The notes under the pieces are model-generated. The model did not search any database. It saw only the letters and a program-made list of their open reading frames with translations, and was not told the origin of the DNA. Of a DNA stretch of 64,000 bases, positions 33,897 to 45,938 are shown one piece after another. Source of the DNA: Carposina sasakii (lineage: Eukaryota; Arthropoda; Insecta; Lepidoptera; Carposinidae). Where the stretch lies: assembly GCA_014607495.2 (NCBI GenBank), contig CP053148.1, forward strand, positions 9,548,001-9,612,000. The letters are read 5' to 3'. How positions within the stretch are numbered: the first letter of the stretch is position 1; every line of letters starts with the position of its first letter. Position numbers and translations under genes: made by a program.

Positions 33897-34490
33897 TAAA
33901 TATTTTTACCCATACCAAAAATATTTGTTTCTTGAGCTATAGGCTGCAAGCTTAATTGTTTAAGTAAAAATGTGGTAACAAACGAGGCTTGGCTACTACT
34001 GTGAAGCAATGCTCTCACGTGAATTGTTTTTCCATCTTTATCATACAATTTCACCTTAATTGTAGGTAACAGAACATGTTTAGAAGAATTACTAGTATGA
34101 AGTGATATTAGGTTTATCTACATAGAATTATCACTATTATTATGTAAAAGAGTATTGTGGTCTAGTTTGCAAATTGTATACTTAAATCTAAACCTACATT
34201 TCCCCTTGTGTTCATTGGGACATATCGTACAAAAATTATTAGAGGTGACAAATTGTTGTTGCTCAGTGTCATTTGACATTCTGAATCTTGGGCATCCATA
34301 TAGAGAATGACCTATCTATCTTCTTGCAGTATTTACAAGACTTATTATTTTTAGTGGCAAAATTGGTCACTTTAAAGTTAATGAACTCAGTACCTTTGTC
34401 CCCACTGTCTTCCAGCGCCATAGCACTTTAAGAAACTTAGAAACTCTTCGAGAATGGGTAAATGATCAGGGTATCTATCTAGTTGAAAAG
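33863..34490 (-). pseudogene. BEL/Pao LTR retrotransposon Gag-protease relic
   Basis: Minus strand, in order: EDSGDKGTEFINFKVTNF with an upstream LEEFLSFL stretch (Gag), CKYCKK and GHSLYGCPRF (a CCHC-type knuckle split by a small shift), FCTICPNEHKGKCRF, and LDHNTLLH. The retropepsin region follows: VRALLHSSSQASFVTTFLL. This order is typical of BEL/Pao Gag-Pro. The protease active-site triplet expected as Asp-Ser-Gly reads His-Ser-Ser, and frameshifts lie near 34310 and 34430. RT, integrase and LTRs are not found. Confidence 0.75.
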
Positions 34491-34498
34491 TTCTGTTG

Positions 34499-35093
34499 TA
34501 GGAGTAAATTCTGTAGGGTGGCCATAATTCAGCTATCTGTGCTACTTGGGACACTACCGCACAGTAAGGGTAAGTGTTTTAACTATTTTTAACTAAAATC
34601 TAATAAACCATCCATTCTAGAAGAATGTCATACTTTAAGATAAAATTAGTTTCTAATTTTTCATAAGAGTATATCTCGAAGGAAAGGCAAGGGGAACTAA
34701 GCCCATACAGCCATTGTCTTTAGTAAAATGAATTCTGAAGTTATGATCGATGATAATGATGATGATGAATGAAAACGTCGAGAAAATCCTCAAGAATGGG
34801 TGTGAAATTAGTCAAAAATCAAAATGAATTGCAGAAACAACTTACATGAGCCTATGAAGATCATATTCCGACTAAAGTTTTACTTAGCTTACCCGCATAT
34901 AAAACTATGCACACGCACTAGATTCACATCACAAGTAAACAAATTATAACTTACCTACCAGAAAACATCACTTTACGGACACATGCAAGCCATTTATAAA
35001 TAATTTTTGATTTTCACAAGAAAATTACACCCACTCCTATCCAGGTTTTTCCGCCGAATCTCATAGGAGTAAATTCTGTAGGGTGGCCATAAT
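34499..35093. repeat. 30-bp exact direct repeat pair
   Basis: TAGGAGTAAATTCTGTAGGG plus the following 10 bases occur identically at 34499-34528 and 35064-35093. Only the two ends of this interval are the repeat; the intervening 535 bp is AT-rich. Confidence 0.7.
34678..34770 (+). repeat. dispersed repeat E (GAAGGAAAGGCAAGG)
   Basis: CGAAGGAAAGGCAAGGGGAA, CCATACAGCCATTGTCTTTA and a (GAT)n run. Related copies occur at 41083-41160 (plus), 47700-47755 (minus) and in part at 58537-58580. Probably a LINE 3' region. Confidence 0.5.
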
Positions 35094-35520
35094 GCTCGAC
35101 GTAAGTATAAAAAAGTGTTCGATGTGTTCTTGTAGTATTCTGTAAAGCGCAGATGGAGAATTATATAATTAATAGACAATAGACTCGATATAAAATGAAA
35201 CAAGTTATCGTATTTATGGACTATCTGTATCAACACAAAAATCAGTAAATAAATGATGTTAATGCAAATAACTAAAACAAAATCGATTTAAATATAAGAA
35301 ACCTACCTAATTTTCACGCTAAAATGGTTTCTTTCCACGCTATAATAATAAAAACTGATTGACTGACAAATTCAATGGCCTGATAATACCAAACAACACA
35401 AATAATAACTAGATAATACAAATTATAATAACAATACAAAAAAGGCGATATCCCTACCAAAATCTTTATTCTTCAAAATAAGAATAATTCAAAACATATG
35501 AAACAATATGTATACCTATA

Positions 35521-35885
35521 CAGGATGTTTTTTTGTTGCCATCCTTAACGAAGGGTACGTACTCTATACATCAAATAAAGTAATTTTATGCCAAAAAAAT
35601 GCTGGGAAACGATGTAAGTTTTTTTGATTTTTTTTTAAATTACTTGATCGGGCGAAATTTATAGTGTCCAGTGTTTATGCTAGTTTTTTCATAGACATAT
35701 ATTAATTATTTCTCGTGAAAAAATCTTGCTACACACGTCAATGTGCATTTATGCAGAAAAACGCAGTCTACTTACTCAACTTTGGACCCTAATATTTTGG
35801 AAACCAGACACTTCCCAGGTATGCTTCCACGGAGAAAAAAAGATTCCGTAGTTTTCGGGAACGTCGACGACTAAAAATTACCCTG
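35521..35885. mobile_element. MITE family B, complete copy with TA target
   Basis: CAGGATG at the left and ACCCTG at the right, both bordered by TA (35519-35520, 35886-35887). The inner 10-20 bp of the ends are partly inverted. No coding capacity. TA duplication and a CAGG-type end suggest a Tc1/mariner-like mobiliser. Confidence 0.7.
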
Positions 35886-35889
35886 TATA

Positions 35890-38230
35890 ATCAGGTTTTT
35901 CTCCTCTACTATTCTCAGATCAAAGCATTAAATCGTCATAACAGATAATGTGGCCGTTCACAAAACCATGTCCCTTGTAATGATCAAGACCAACCGCGGA
36001 GACAAATGCAGTTACACAAAATAATTTAAAATATTTTTGTCTTACATTGACTGTTTCGAATATTTCTTTTAAACTAACTTTGTCTATTTCGTTTGAATCA
36101 AATGAGATTAGAGATCGTAATTTGAATTTGCCTGACCTTTAAATGACACACAGGTGCTAATTTCATCCTCAATACAAATTGCATCTTCTAAGCTGAAAAC
36201 CCCATTTTTTTATCATATGTATCTTTATTCGTTGGCAAAATAATTACCTTTCGGATTATCAGTTTTGACTTACACAAAGATTTTAAACACTTGTTTGAGA
36301 AGCTGCTACGCTACGCTGGAAATAGAATGCGCGGATAATAAAATTTAAAATTAATTCCCTTATAAGTGCTACTTCCAGTCCAGATGCACATCAACAAGTC
36401 TGGGCCTTATAATTTTCTGCTTTCCACTTATAACTGGCTGAAGCCACCTTACACAAGCCTTCAATGTCGGTGTTTTCATCATCGAATTGTAATAACTATA
36501 GGTATACTGTACTGTTAGTTGTATTCAGTGACAATTCAATTAGGAGAAGTTTTCTGTTTGTTTTATCGGTTTCTCAATCGCCTCAGTATTAAGCTCTGTA
36601 GGTGCCACTTCTGACGCAGGGTTTTCGGCATAAGTCTTATTAGGATGGTCTATTTCGTACAATTTTTGTACAACATTTGATGATATTATCTATAATTTTC
36701 GGCTCCGAAAACCGTTTCAGTTTTTTTTTAAAGCGCTGTTAAGTTGTAATTAGTTGTAATGTCAATTACATTCTTACTTTTAATCGTGCCTTTCAGCATG
36801 GAATTTATAGTCCACAACGCTTGTTATTATTGGCCAATTCATTAAAATAAGCTAGATAATATTTTCGAAATATGAATCAGCTCTTTTATTCTGTTTCCAT
36901 TATATTTTTTTATTTTTTATTTAATTTATAGCAATAAGTATTTATCTTTTGATGTTGATGGTAATATTGCATGCATTACATTGGAGGTTTCAAAAAATCG
37001 GAAATATCTTCATCAGAACTTAAATTCGACATAACGGTAAATTAAGTTTGAGGTATATACCATTTTGTTTTTTATGTAAACATAAATTATTCAGAAACAA
37101 ACAAAATAAAAATGGCGCGCCGAACTCAACTTTTTTATGTGACTAAGCAAGCACAAATAACAGACAAAACAGGGTGTATACCTACAACCATTTAATGAGA
37201 AATAATGTTCAAAAAATATTTTACTTTTCACATTCGTGTTTGGGTCACAGGATTACACTAACCTACCATCACCTGATTTGGTCCAGTATATATAGTAGTA
37301 GTAGTAGCAATGGGCTGTGTGTGACAGACGGACAAACAGATGCTATTATTATTCCGTTTTTTCTTTTCATTATATCAAAGATTTTATGAATGATATTGCT
37401 GAAGTCTCTCGATACCGGGCGTCTCGTCTATTGATTATTTACGCCAGAATTTAATTGTGACAGCTTTCTCCGGAATGTGATAAGATATTTTACCAACTAT
37501 TTTAGATCCATCAGTAGGTAATGCTTAAGAGAAATCAACATTTTAAAATAAAATCGATACCTATAAAACTGTTTTATAAAGTTACACTTATTTGTAACAA
37601 TGTATTTCATCTGAACATGGCTAAACTATATTCTATAACGAAATTTTAAAAGGATGTACTTATATTGGATTTGGTTAGTAGGTATATATTGCATTATGCT
37701 TAAGACGCGAAAAAATTGGGTAAAAATATTTATAAAAGCATAGTGTAAGGAAAAAATATTTTGTTATGCCGAAATATTGAAATAGAGAGAAAAGAAATTC
37801 TGTTTTTCAGGTTACGTAACCGATAGAGCATAGGTAAGTTTTTTGTTGTTTGGTAAATAATTCTCGACGGTAGCGCGCGTTCGACGCGGAGATTGGCCGG
37901 ATATCACTTCTGTTAACTGTTCGTGTCAAACGCCGTCAATGGCTGCTTTATAGAGCTCTCTGGAAATCGCTTTGAGTTTATTCCTGTTACATTAGTTGGT
38001 TAGTTACATTGTATGCTTAAGGAGGTATTTTGTAATAATAAGCTATGTAAGAAATTATGTAAGTACTACCTATATACATGAGTCAATAGAGACCACAGAA
38101 CACTATATACTCTAGGAGAAGAATGTCAACTTAATAGACATCATGTTACGGCAGATTTTAATCGCGCCATCTGTTTTAAGATATTGCTAGTACTCGTATT
38201 ATGGCGGAAATTCGTATAAATATTTGGAAT
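35890..38230. other. gene-free AT-rich stretch
   Basis: No recognisable genes or repeats, apart from a short (TAG)n run at about 37294-37306. Confidence 0.5.
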
Positions 38231-38600
38231 TAGGGTGATCGCTCATGGTCATGGTGAGAAATTAATTTTTTTGCTGGTTTTCTAGTAATTATGAAAAGTG
38301 CATCACTCTTTTACTCGTACTTCGTGTAATTTCGTCATAGCATGCTTTATGTTTTTATAAACCACATATTTTAAAGAAAAAAATCAAATATAAAACAGAT
38401 AAAAATATGGCTAATACCAAATCTTTGCTTTTACATTTGAATTCTAAACTTTGCTTTAAAATTTGTCATTTACAATATCGTAGGAAAGCATCAATCGTGT
38501 AAACCAAATTACACCAAGTAGAAGAGTGCACTTGACGTTATAATTACTGAAAACCAGCAAAAATTTAATTTCTCACCATGACCATGAGCGACCACCTGTA
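38231..38600. mobile_element. MITE with ~70-bp inverted ends, TA borders
   Basis: The left end GATCGCTCATGGTCATGGTG (continuing AGAAATTAATTTTTTTGCTG) is matched, inverted, by the right end GAAAACCAGCAAAAATTTAA ... CCATGAGCGACCACC. Both are bordered by TA. The interior is AT-rich with no protein. Likely a Tc1/mariner-type non-autonomous element. Confidence 0.75.
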
Positions 38601-38869
38601 AAGTTAAGCATTTAACTATTATTCAAACAGTAAAGTTTGCTATAGTATGGTTATTAATTACGATAATTGGGTTTACTTAGAAAGAAAATAATATAAATTC
38701 TTGAATAACTTCAAATTAATTTATTTGCTCAAGTACTTACCTACGAGTAAGTTCTAGCGTAAGTTGCATAACACAACCTAATTAAAAAACTCATCTCCCT
38801 CCAAAACCTATAAATTAATGAAAGATGTATTCCTAAACATATTATCTAGTTTTTAAAAACTAGCGATGA

Positions 38870-39090
38870 GCTCCTCACTCGTGAGTCACCTCATTTGAGG
38901 TCCTCACCGCGGTAAAATTCGAGGGAGGCCTCGTTTTAATTTTACAACACCTTACACCTCATCCTCGTTTTACATACTAAGATACTTATCACGGTCGAAA
39001 TAGCGCTCCTATTTGCCTGCACTCTCAATCTCCTCACTCATTCTACAACTCACCTCATTCACTCACTCACTGAACGAACGAACAGAATGA
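38870..39090. repeat. CTCAC-rich strand-asymmetric tract
   Basis: Many CCTCA/CTCAC words (GAGCTCCTCACTCGTGAGTC; CACTCATTCTACAACTCACC; TTCACTCACTCACTGAACG) over about 200 bp. It resembles a degenerate short-word repeat; not coding. Confidence 0.4.
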
Positions 39091-39174
39091 ATCGTAAACC
39101 CTATTATTTTCGTCTTAAATTATTACTGTTATATTCAAGAGATATTCTTTTATCTTCTAACTACATACTATTAA

Positions 39175-39325
39175 TGAAATTGTATTAGGCGTTACAATTC
39201 GGAGGTTAAAACATTACTCGTGGCAATTGTAGTTAGTGCAAGTGCCTGTTGTCGCAGTTATGAGTTATCAGATCCGAGGGTCAGTGGAGGGTGTAGGGCC
39301 CGGTGGTGGGCGCACCCATAGTGAA
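39175..39325 (-). repeat. dispersed repeat D, inverted partial copy
   Basis: On the minus strand CCACCACCGGGCCCTACACC and CCTCCACTGACCCTCGGATC match copies at 24026 and 60671. Confidence 0.55.
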
Positions 39326-39915
39326 TACATACTATTAATTATTGAAGTAGGTACCTTTAGTTTCTGCATAGTTTCTGGGTCACTCTCGAAATGATTGACA
39401 TAGAATAGGTAAGGACCCGGGTCCAACCTATCATGATATCATAAAATGGGACAATCAGTAGGTACATATGTATTGTCAGTCTTTTACTGTTGCCTGTGCT
39501 TGAGAAAAAGTGGAGGAGATATTGTGGTATCCATCCAGCGGGTCAGGTGTAATCGAAGCCGACGGCTACTTCTCATACTATTTACAGAAAAATATTTATA
39601 GTCATCATTCAGTCATTCAGTTAGCTAGTCCAGTCGGTCAGTTACAAGATTCTCATTCACGGCATCATTAAATATAGTCAGATACTATAACCTTCCATGT
39701 AGAGGACTACGTCGTTTTGGCATATCGGTGACCCAGAGCTCTAGTTTCTAAGGGAAACAGGAAAAGTTTTTGGATAATGGCCTTGTTGACTTTCTCTTTG
39801 TTCTAGGGCCTTTATTGTATTAAAACTAGTACGGTTTGGTTTACTACATATTTAATAATACATATTTTCATGTTCTTTTCTAAACTTTTATATTAAAAGG
39901 GATATGGGTTATTTT

Positions 39916-40345
39916 TTTACCCGACTGCGCGACGCAAGGGAGTCGATTTTTATGATTCACGCGTCAATCGATTCCTCTTAGTCCGGCGAGTGTTACTAAA
40001 GACATGCATGACGTTAGTGTAAATCCAATATGGCAACTACTGGATGCCATATTGTGAAAATGAAAAAAATTAATGTCATGAAACTATATCAAGTGGGGTA
40101 TCGTTGAAAAGGTAAGTATTTAAAAATCATTATCAGTTTTCTCTAAACATTTTTCGTTCCGACTGACCGTTTAGGATCTATATCGATTTAAAGTTGCGTA
40201 ACAACCATTCTCGCATATAAGTTTTTAGACAGCAGCAAGACGAAAACTTTTTGCTGCCGAGCATGTCGAGGATGTTTCTTGAAGGCTACCTATTAGTAGC
40301 TATATTAACTTAAAAGTATTTTTTTTTTAAATCCGACTGCATAAA
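39916..40345. repeat. dispersed repeat with CCCGACTGCG end
   Basis: Opens TTACCCGACTGCGCGACGC and closes TTAAATCCGACTGCATAAAA. Inside is TGTAAATCCAATATGGCAAC, shared in part with 20209-20350. It resembles a recurrent lepidopteran repeat of unknown class. Confidence 0.4.
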
Positions 40346-40348
40346 AAA

Positions 40349-40882
40349 GAACCAAACTATGTAATAATAAAAATAAAACTGAAAAGAAAATAAGCACATA
40401 GATGTCCGGTGGTTTAGAATTCTATAATACGAGGCATGCTTTTTAAGTTCTGTCGTTTCCATATTTGCCGGCAATTTTGAATTTAGAACTGATAAAATGG
40501 AATTTACGAAATAATAGAAAACTGCTTGCAAGTCCTCCACCGCTGGCAGTGTAGGTAGGTACCTAAAAGGCTGGCAACGTTGTCCCTCTGGATAGCGAGG
40601 CTTACTCGTATTAGGTATTATGGAATGAATACTATTGAAGAAAATAAAATATTTTGTTATGATGTAACATAACAACTGAACAGTCGGGATCCATTATCCG
40701 ACAGCCAAGCTAATATTTCAATGGATCCTGTCTGTTCAGTTGTTATGTTACATCATTAGAAAATATTTTATTTTCTTTAACAGTATTCATTCCATAATAA
40801 TATTATACAATTCTAGACCGGATAAGTGCTCTTTTCGTTTTCATCTTTTCAGTTTTATTTTTATTATTACATAGTTTGATTC
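40349..40882. mobile_element. asymmetric fold-back element
   Basis: The outer arms (40349-40386 against 40845-40882) and inner arms (40616-40694 against 40721-40799) are inverted repeats with few mismatches, e.g. TATTATGGAATGAATACT against AGTATTCATTCCATAATA. The inner arms meet around GGATCCATTATCCGACAG. About 180 bp (roughly 40430-40610) are present only in the left half. No function assigned to the 121-codon antisense frame across it. Confidence 0.75.
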
Positions 40883-40884
40883 TT

Positions 40885-41160
40885 TCTATTCTATTCTATT
40901 CTTTATTGTACACAGACATTTTATATGGAAAAACATTTTACATTGACAATGTACAAAGGAAATTCTTTTTTTACGTATTCCGGTTTTTTTATTTATTTTA
41001 TTATTTTGCAAGTTTTATTCTTATAATTTTTTAATAAAAATTATCTTATATTCGACATAATTTTTAGTTTACTTTATACCGAAGGAAAGGCAAGGGAAGC
41101 TATGTCCATCCATACAGCCATTGTCTTTAGTAGCATGACTCCGATGATGGAGCCAGCGGG
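40885..41160. repeat. retroelement tail and repeat E copy
   Basis: TTCTATTCTATTCTTTATTG with TACACAGACATTTTATATGG is an antisense tail with AATAAAG. From 41083, GAAGGAAAGGCAAGGGAAGC belongs to repeat E. Confidence 0.45.
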
Positions 41161-41164
41161 GATA

Positions 41165-43760
41165 TTATACCCACTAGCAGTACAGTACCACTAATAAATA
41201 GCATTGTATTCAAGCAGGGCTTTTCACTCGAAAATGGAAAGCAAATAGCAATCTACCTTCATTGATTCACTTCCTGTCCCGTTCGCTCTGCTCGAAAGTA
41301 TTACAGATTTAAGATGATTGTTCCCAAATTGGTGCTTTCATTTTAACGACACGCTAACAAGTTGCATGGCGACAGTTTCGGCGTACTCAAATAACGAACG
41401 TACAGCGTATTGGCAAAGAGATATCGTTCATAGTGTTCGAACGAGCGACAATTTATAATTCACGGTCCACGGCACAAATATAGAAGGAATGCGATGAGTT
41501 TTATCTATTTGTGGGTAATGAAGTATTGATATTAATGAATTGTATTTATATATAGGTACTTTACATAAAGCATGTATGTGACATGCTAACTTACGAGTAA
41601 GTCAGACCAAGATTCTAAAGCCTAAACCACAAAAAATCTCAAAATAATTAGTAGTAAGTAGTCAGGAACTTGGTATCCTGTAGTAATCACGAATACTTTT
41701 TTTATATTGTAATAGATTGGGGGGAAAGTATCTTTCTTTTTAAAAAAGAACAGTTTTTAATAAGTAGGCACGTATAGTTTTTATGTAGATGCTGAAAAAT
41801 AATACATACGCGTACAAAAATTTGACAACTCCGTTGTTTTTTTTTGTTATTTACAGACAGAATAATGGCCTTACTCTCAGATTAATGATATACTTACGGA
41901 AGCCTTACTGTCACTAACCCTGTAAACATGTTATGCTTAAACAAAAAACGTGTATTTTTTATAATTTGTAGGTACTAGGTCTTGGATGAATTAAGTAGGT
42001 ACTTACATAATAATTTTTTTGGTTTTCTGATAAACATCGAGATGCTCGTTCTGCATTTATTATTTCATTACATTAATAAAGGAAAGGTTGTATCTGATAC
42101 GTATACATAGATTTTCGATCGCTCTCATATCGATTTTAACGTTTCATGTTGCCTACATTCGCCATGAGAATTTATGACTGTAATAATTGAGAATATATGT
42201 GCAAATTTAACCCTCGGTATACCCGGCGGTCGATGCAACGTGACGTTTAATTGTTTAACCGTTAAACAATTAAACTAAACTTTAACGTATGTACTATGCT
42301 TACTAGTACTTTACCTTTCAGTCAGCAACCTCGATCTGTTATTATCGGAATTCGTAGGCTATTAAAATAATTAATTTCCATTATTTAAACATTAGCAGGG
42401 GATAGAAGTCAGCTGCAGCTTTTATCTTGCCACAATGTCTAAATAATTTAAATAATTGGACATTTTGGATAATACTAACATGGAACATATATAGAGCCAC
42501 GAAACCGAGGCGTAGGTGAATACGGAGCACGGAGCGGGATGGGCTCACCTTACTTAAACCCTTTCTTAAAATAAAGTAAATGCGCAAATATTTGAAGTTC
42601 ATTCCACTATAAATATAACACAAAAATAGCCGCTGTGTTCCACAACGGATAAGGAGCTTGAATCTACATATTATTATGTGAAGCAGTATTTTGTGTTTTA
42701 GTAACAACAATCATCATTACCTACCACTAATCCAGTTTGGAGCCCTTCGTCCCTTTCTGTCGGGTCCAATACGTGGGGCAACGATTAGTATTCTGATCTG
42801 CTCTCACATAGGTAATATGCCTTAGGCTAGTTGTTAACGGTACATTTTTCACTTTTTTACTTGAAGAAGAGAGAGAGAAGGAGGTAACTTCGAAAATGTG
42901 TATAACTCTCTAGCTTTTGTTAGATACGTAATGCAGGAGTGGGTACAAAACCCACACACATTATGACACCATAAACCGATTAGCAAATAAGGGTAAGTAA
43001 AAAGAATAAAGCAATAAGCACAAAATTGAATCCGTATCTTTACATAAACGTGAGCGGGATCTCATTATATTGTCCTCAAGCCAACCTAATCTGCATGTGG
43101 ATTCGTTCGCTCCCGGGCTCGTAAATCTAGGTAAACTCTTGATGATAACCTTTTTAGTATTCGTAACGTTTCTATTTGGTTAACAAGTATAATTGAATTA
43201 TTTACCTATCTACTCAAATTCGGACAGACCGCTAAAGCACCTATTCTAAAATATATTAACAGAAATCCTTTTACTCATATAATTGTTGATCTTATCTCCT
43301 GTCATTCTAAGTTACGTTTCTACGTCTTCTTCTTTTAGAAAAGGGCAGATATTTCCTCGCAGGGCAGATATGGGCTCGCTTATCTGAAAAATAAAATTGA
43401 TGCTGTCTCTATCATGATCAAGATTTAGAGTACTGGTTTGATTAGATTATAGATTATTAAGTTGTACTCGTATAAAACCGCGTATAGTGACCAATTCAGG
43501 ATTGAGTTAATATCATTATCTAATACATAGAAGGTAAGATTATAATTATGTTAAGTTCAAAACCCAAAACTAGTTTTAACCGGCTAGTTGTAGCTGGCTA
43601 CATGCGATTTATAGGTATGTATAGCTGGCCATATCTGGGCAGTTATATATGACGATTATCCGACCGATAATAGTCACCACGCTGGGCAGGCGAGTTGGTG
43701 ACCGCAGTGAGTAAATATCAAACTTGTATTTTTTGTTTAGGGACTAACCGATTTTTTACG
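41165..43760. other. gene-free AT-rich stretch
   Basis: Nothing recognisable except a 29-bp near-perfect palindrome at 42246-42274 (TTTAATTGTTTAA and its inverse around CCG). Confidence 0.5.
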
Positions 43761-43767
43761 TGTTACC

Positions 43768-44473
43768 GGCAATCTGTATAATCCTGTATTGTATACAATA
43801 CCTAGGCAATGTATAGAATACCTAAAACGTGTAGGTAATGTGTGAAATATTATTTAATTTATACTTTGCCTATGGTATACAACATCTAATTCGCAGTCGG
43901 TAGTGTATGTAAAAGACGAGCTTCCGAAGCTATTTAGGAGGTCTATCAAATATTGTTCAACTAAAATTCCTTCCAGCACTACTCCGGTCGCTTCCGCGAT
44001 TCGCTCAATTTGCTCACTCGGCCCGTCCGTTGTTAGTTTAACAGTTATAACATAATCTTACCTTATTTATTAAGCAGACAAAGTGATAGAAGTTTCATTA
44101 TTTCTCTCCAAAATTCATACTACATTCATTTTCTTGGGATTGAATAAAATGACGGAGAACACGCTGATAAATATAGACTAAGATCATTTTATTTTACACA
44201 TTGGCGGTGGAACAGCAGTTATTCTACATGATTAATATGAATTGTTTATGTATGTTACCTAGGTAAAGTATGTAATTGATAATGTTATTCATAATATTTC
44301 ATATTGGTACCATGTAGTTATATTGGCCCATGGTGCTCTGCCTACCCCGTAAGGGATAAAGGCGTGATCATATGTATGTATGTATGTATATTTCATACGT
44401 TACCTGGACGCCCCAGGTATTCTATACATTGCCTAAATATTGTACACAATACCGAAATTACACAGATTTCCGC
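43768..44473. mobile_element. DNA element with ~83-bp inverted ends
   Basis: The left arm (43768-43849, GGCAATGTATAGAATACC inside) is matched, inverted, by the right arm (44390-44473, GGTATTCTATACATTGCC). The interior has no protein but contains a retroelement 3' end with (ATGT)n at 44331-44388. A further partial inverted copy (CAATATTTAGGCAATGTATG) follows to 44507. Confidence 0.65.
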
Positions 44474-44526
44474 AATATACAATATTTAGGCAATGTATGT
44501 AGATTTGTATAGTTTCTAAAGTATAT

Positions 44527-44605
44527 TCCTCTCCAAATGCTAGAAATCTAGACATAACTGTAGACTATACATAGTTATGTCTAGATTTCTAGCATTTGGA
44601 GAGGA
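44527..44605. repeat. perfect 33-bp hairpin, 13-nt loop
   Basis: The arm 44527-44559 (starts TCCTCTCCAAATGCTAGAAA) is the exact reverse complement of 44573-44605. The loop is GTAGACTATACAT. Confidence 0.9.
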
Positions 44606-44738
44606 TGAATTAAAGTGGGCTGACAAAAGTGTTCAACGGAAGAGTGGATAAAAGGGATGAAAGGGGGAATACCTCACCGACTGAGACTTAATAGACTAAC
44701 TAGTGAAAAGTGGATATGTAATTTGCACACATCTGACC

Positions 44739-44963
44739 CATGAACGTATAAAGAACAACGGACGTAATGCTGTCACTGCACAGATTGAAGCACCGTAATG
44801 GCGGGGCGTTGGGCATGTGTGGGTATTTTCCAGTAGGCGCCGAGCTTACTATAGTTTAGTCAATACACATCCCTACTCCATGGAATATCGTTGCCGAGCT
44901 TACTATGAATGCTTCACTTTGCGTAGTCACAACACTCTATCCGTTATTCTTTATACGTTCATG
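44739..44963. mobile_element. small inverted-repeat element
   Basis: CATGAACGTATAAAGAACAA at 44739 and its inverse TTATTCTTTATACGTTCATG ending 44963 share about 24 of 25 bases. The interior (about 175 bp) has GCCGAGCTTACTAT twice (44838, 44893). Confidence 0.5.
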
Positions 44964-44999
44964 ATCTGCCCATCAATAATCACACTATAGTGGTGTATC

Positions 45000-45570
45000 A
45001 TCCATCGCTTTATTACATTATTTATGAAATTAAAGTCGTCTTATTAAATCGACCTTCACACTAGACAGTCGAACAACTACTTTATAAATGCTCATGTTAC
45101 CAGTAAAATGCTGCCACAAGCGAGTGGTCAAAGTACCTATCATTTTTTTGCATATACCACACCGCTATTATTCCAGTCCTAAGGTTCCCAAACACCACTT
45201 TGAAAATCTGTTATTGGTTGGTACCCCTATTTTCATTATTCCGTACCCGGAGGATTCCAGATGAGACCCATTGCTTTGCCTACGGTATCCGTCTGTACGT
45301 TTGTCACTGGGGTTAACACGAAAAATATGCGAGAAAGTACGTAACGTAAACGATAGCAAAATATGTATATGAGGTTGTGATAAGCGCCTCTATCGGACGT
45401 CAATGGAACGAATACACGGTAGCACGAACATCTTTTAATAGGTATTCGTATCGTAAAGTAAACGTCAGACTAATCATTTTTAAGGAAATCAGCAGCACGA
45501 ACCTAATTTTGACATACGCTAACGTAAATTCGAAGGCCGGCTATCGAGTTTTACGATAGTTTTCTCGCGA
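45000..45570. other. gene-free stretch
   Basis: Short frames without recognisable products. Confidence 0.45.
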
Positions 45571-45574
45571 CTCT

Positions 45575-45745
45575 GACCGCGTGGACTGCTGAAAAACAAA
45601 ATGTCGAAATTATCCGGGATAAAAAGCCTATATGTTATATGGGACCTGTCACAATATATTCCTGAAAACTGCATCAAAGTCGGTCCAGCCGTTTCTGAGA
45701 TTAGCGTGCACAAACATCGATCCGTTACAATTTTATAATACGAGT
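45575..45745 (-). mobile_element. Helitron-like fragment
   Basis: CCGCGTGGACTGCTGAAAAA, AAATTATCCGGGATAAAAAG, GGGACCTGTCACAATATATT and GTCCAGCCGTTTCTGAGATT, the family body in the same order as at 16128. Confidence 0.55.
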
Positions 45746-45938
45746 ATGTATAAAAAATACAATATAAATAAATAATAATAATAATAGATTTACCGTTATA
45801 TACTATACATTCAGTATATACAGGTCACATCCATAAAATAGTTACATCAAGATTACAGCCTCAAAATATACTAGCTACATCAACCAATGTTCATACACAA
45901 TACTATTGAATTACAGCCTACTATCGACCGCGCAAACA

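Noticed and set aside
40310..40675. 121-codon minus-strand frame
   Set aside because: Lies across the asymmetric arm of a fold-back element; composition follows the AT-rich arms.
42381..42710. 109-codon minus-strand frame
   Set aside because: No domain, hydrophobic AT-driven composition, no splice sites that extend it convincingly.
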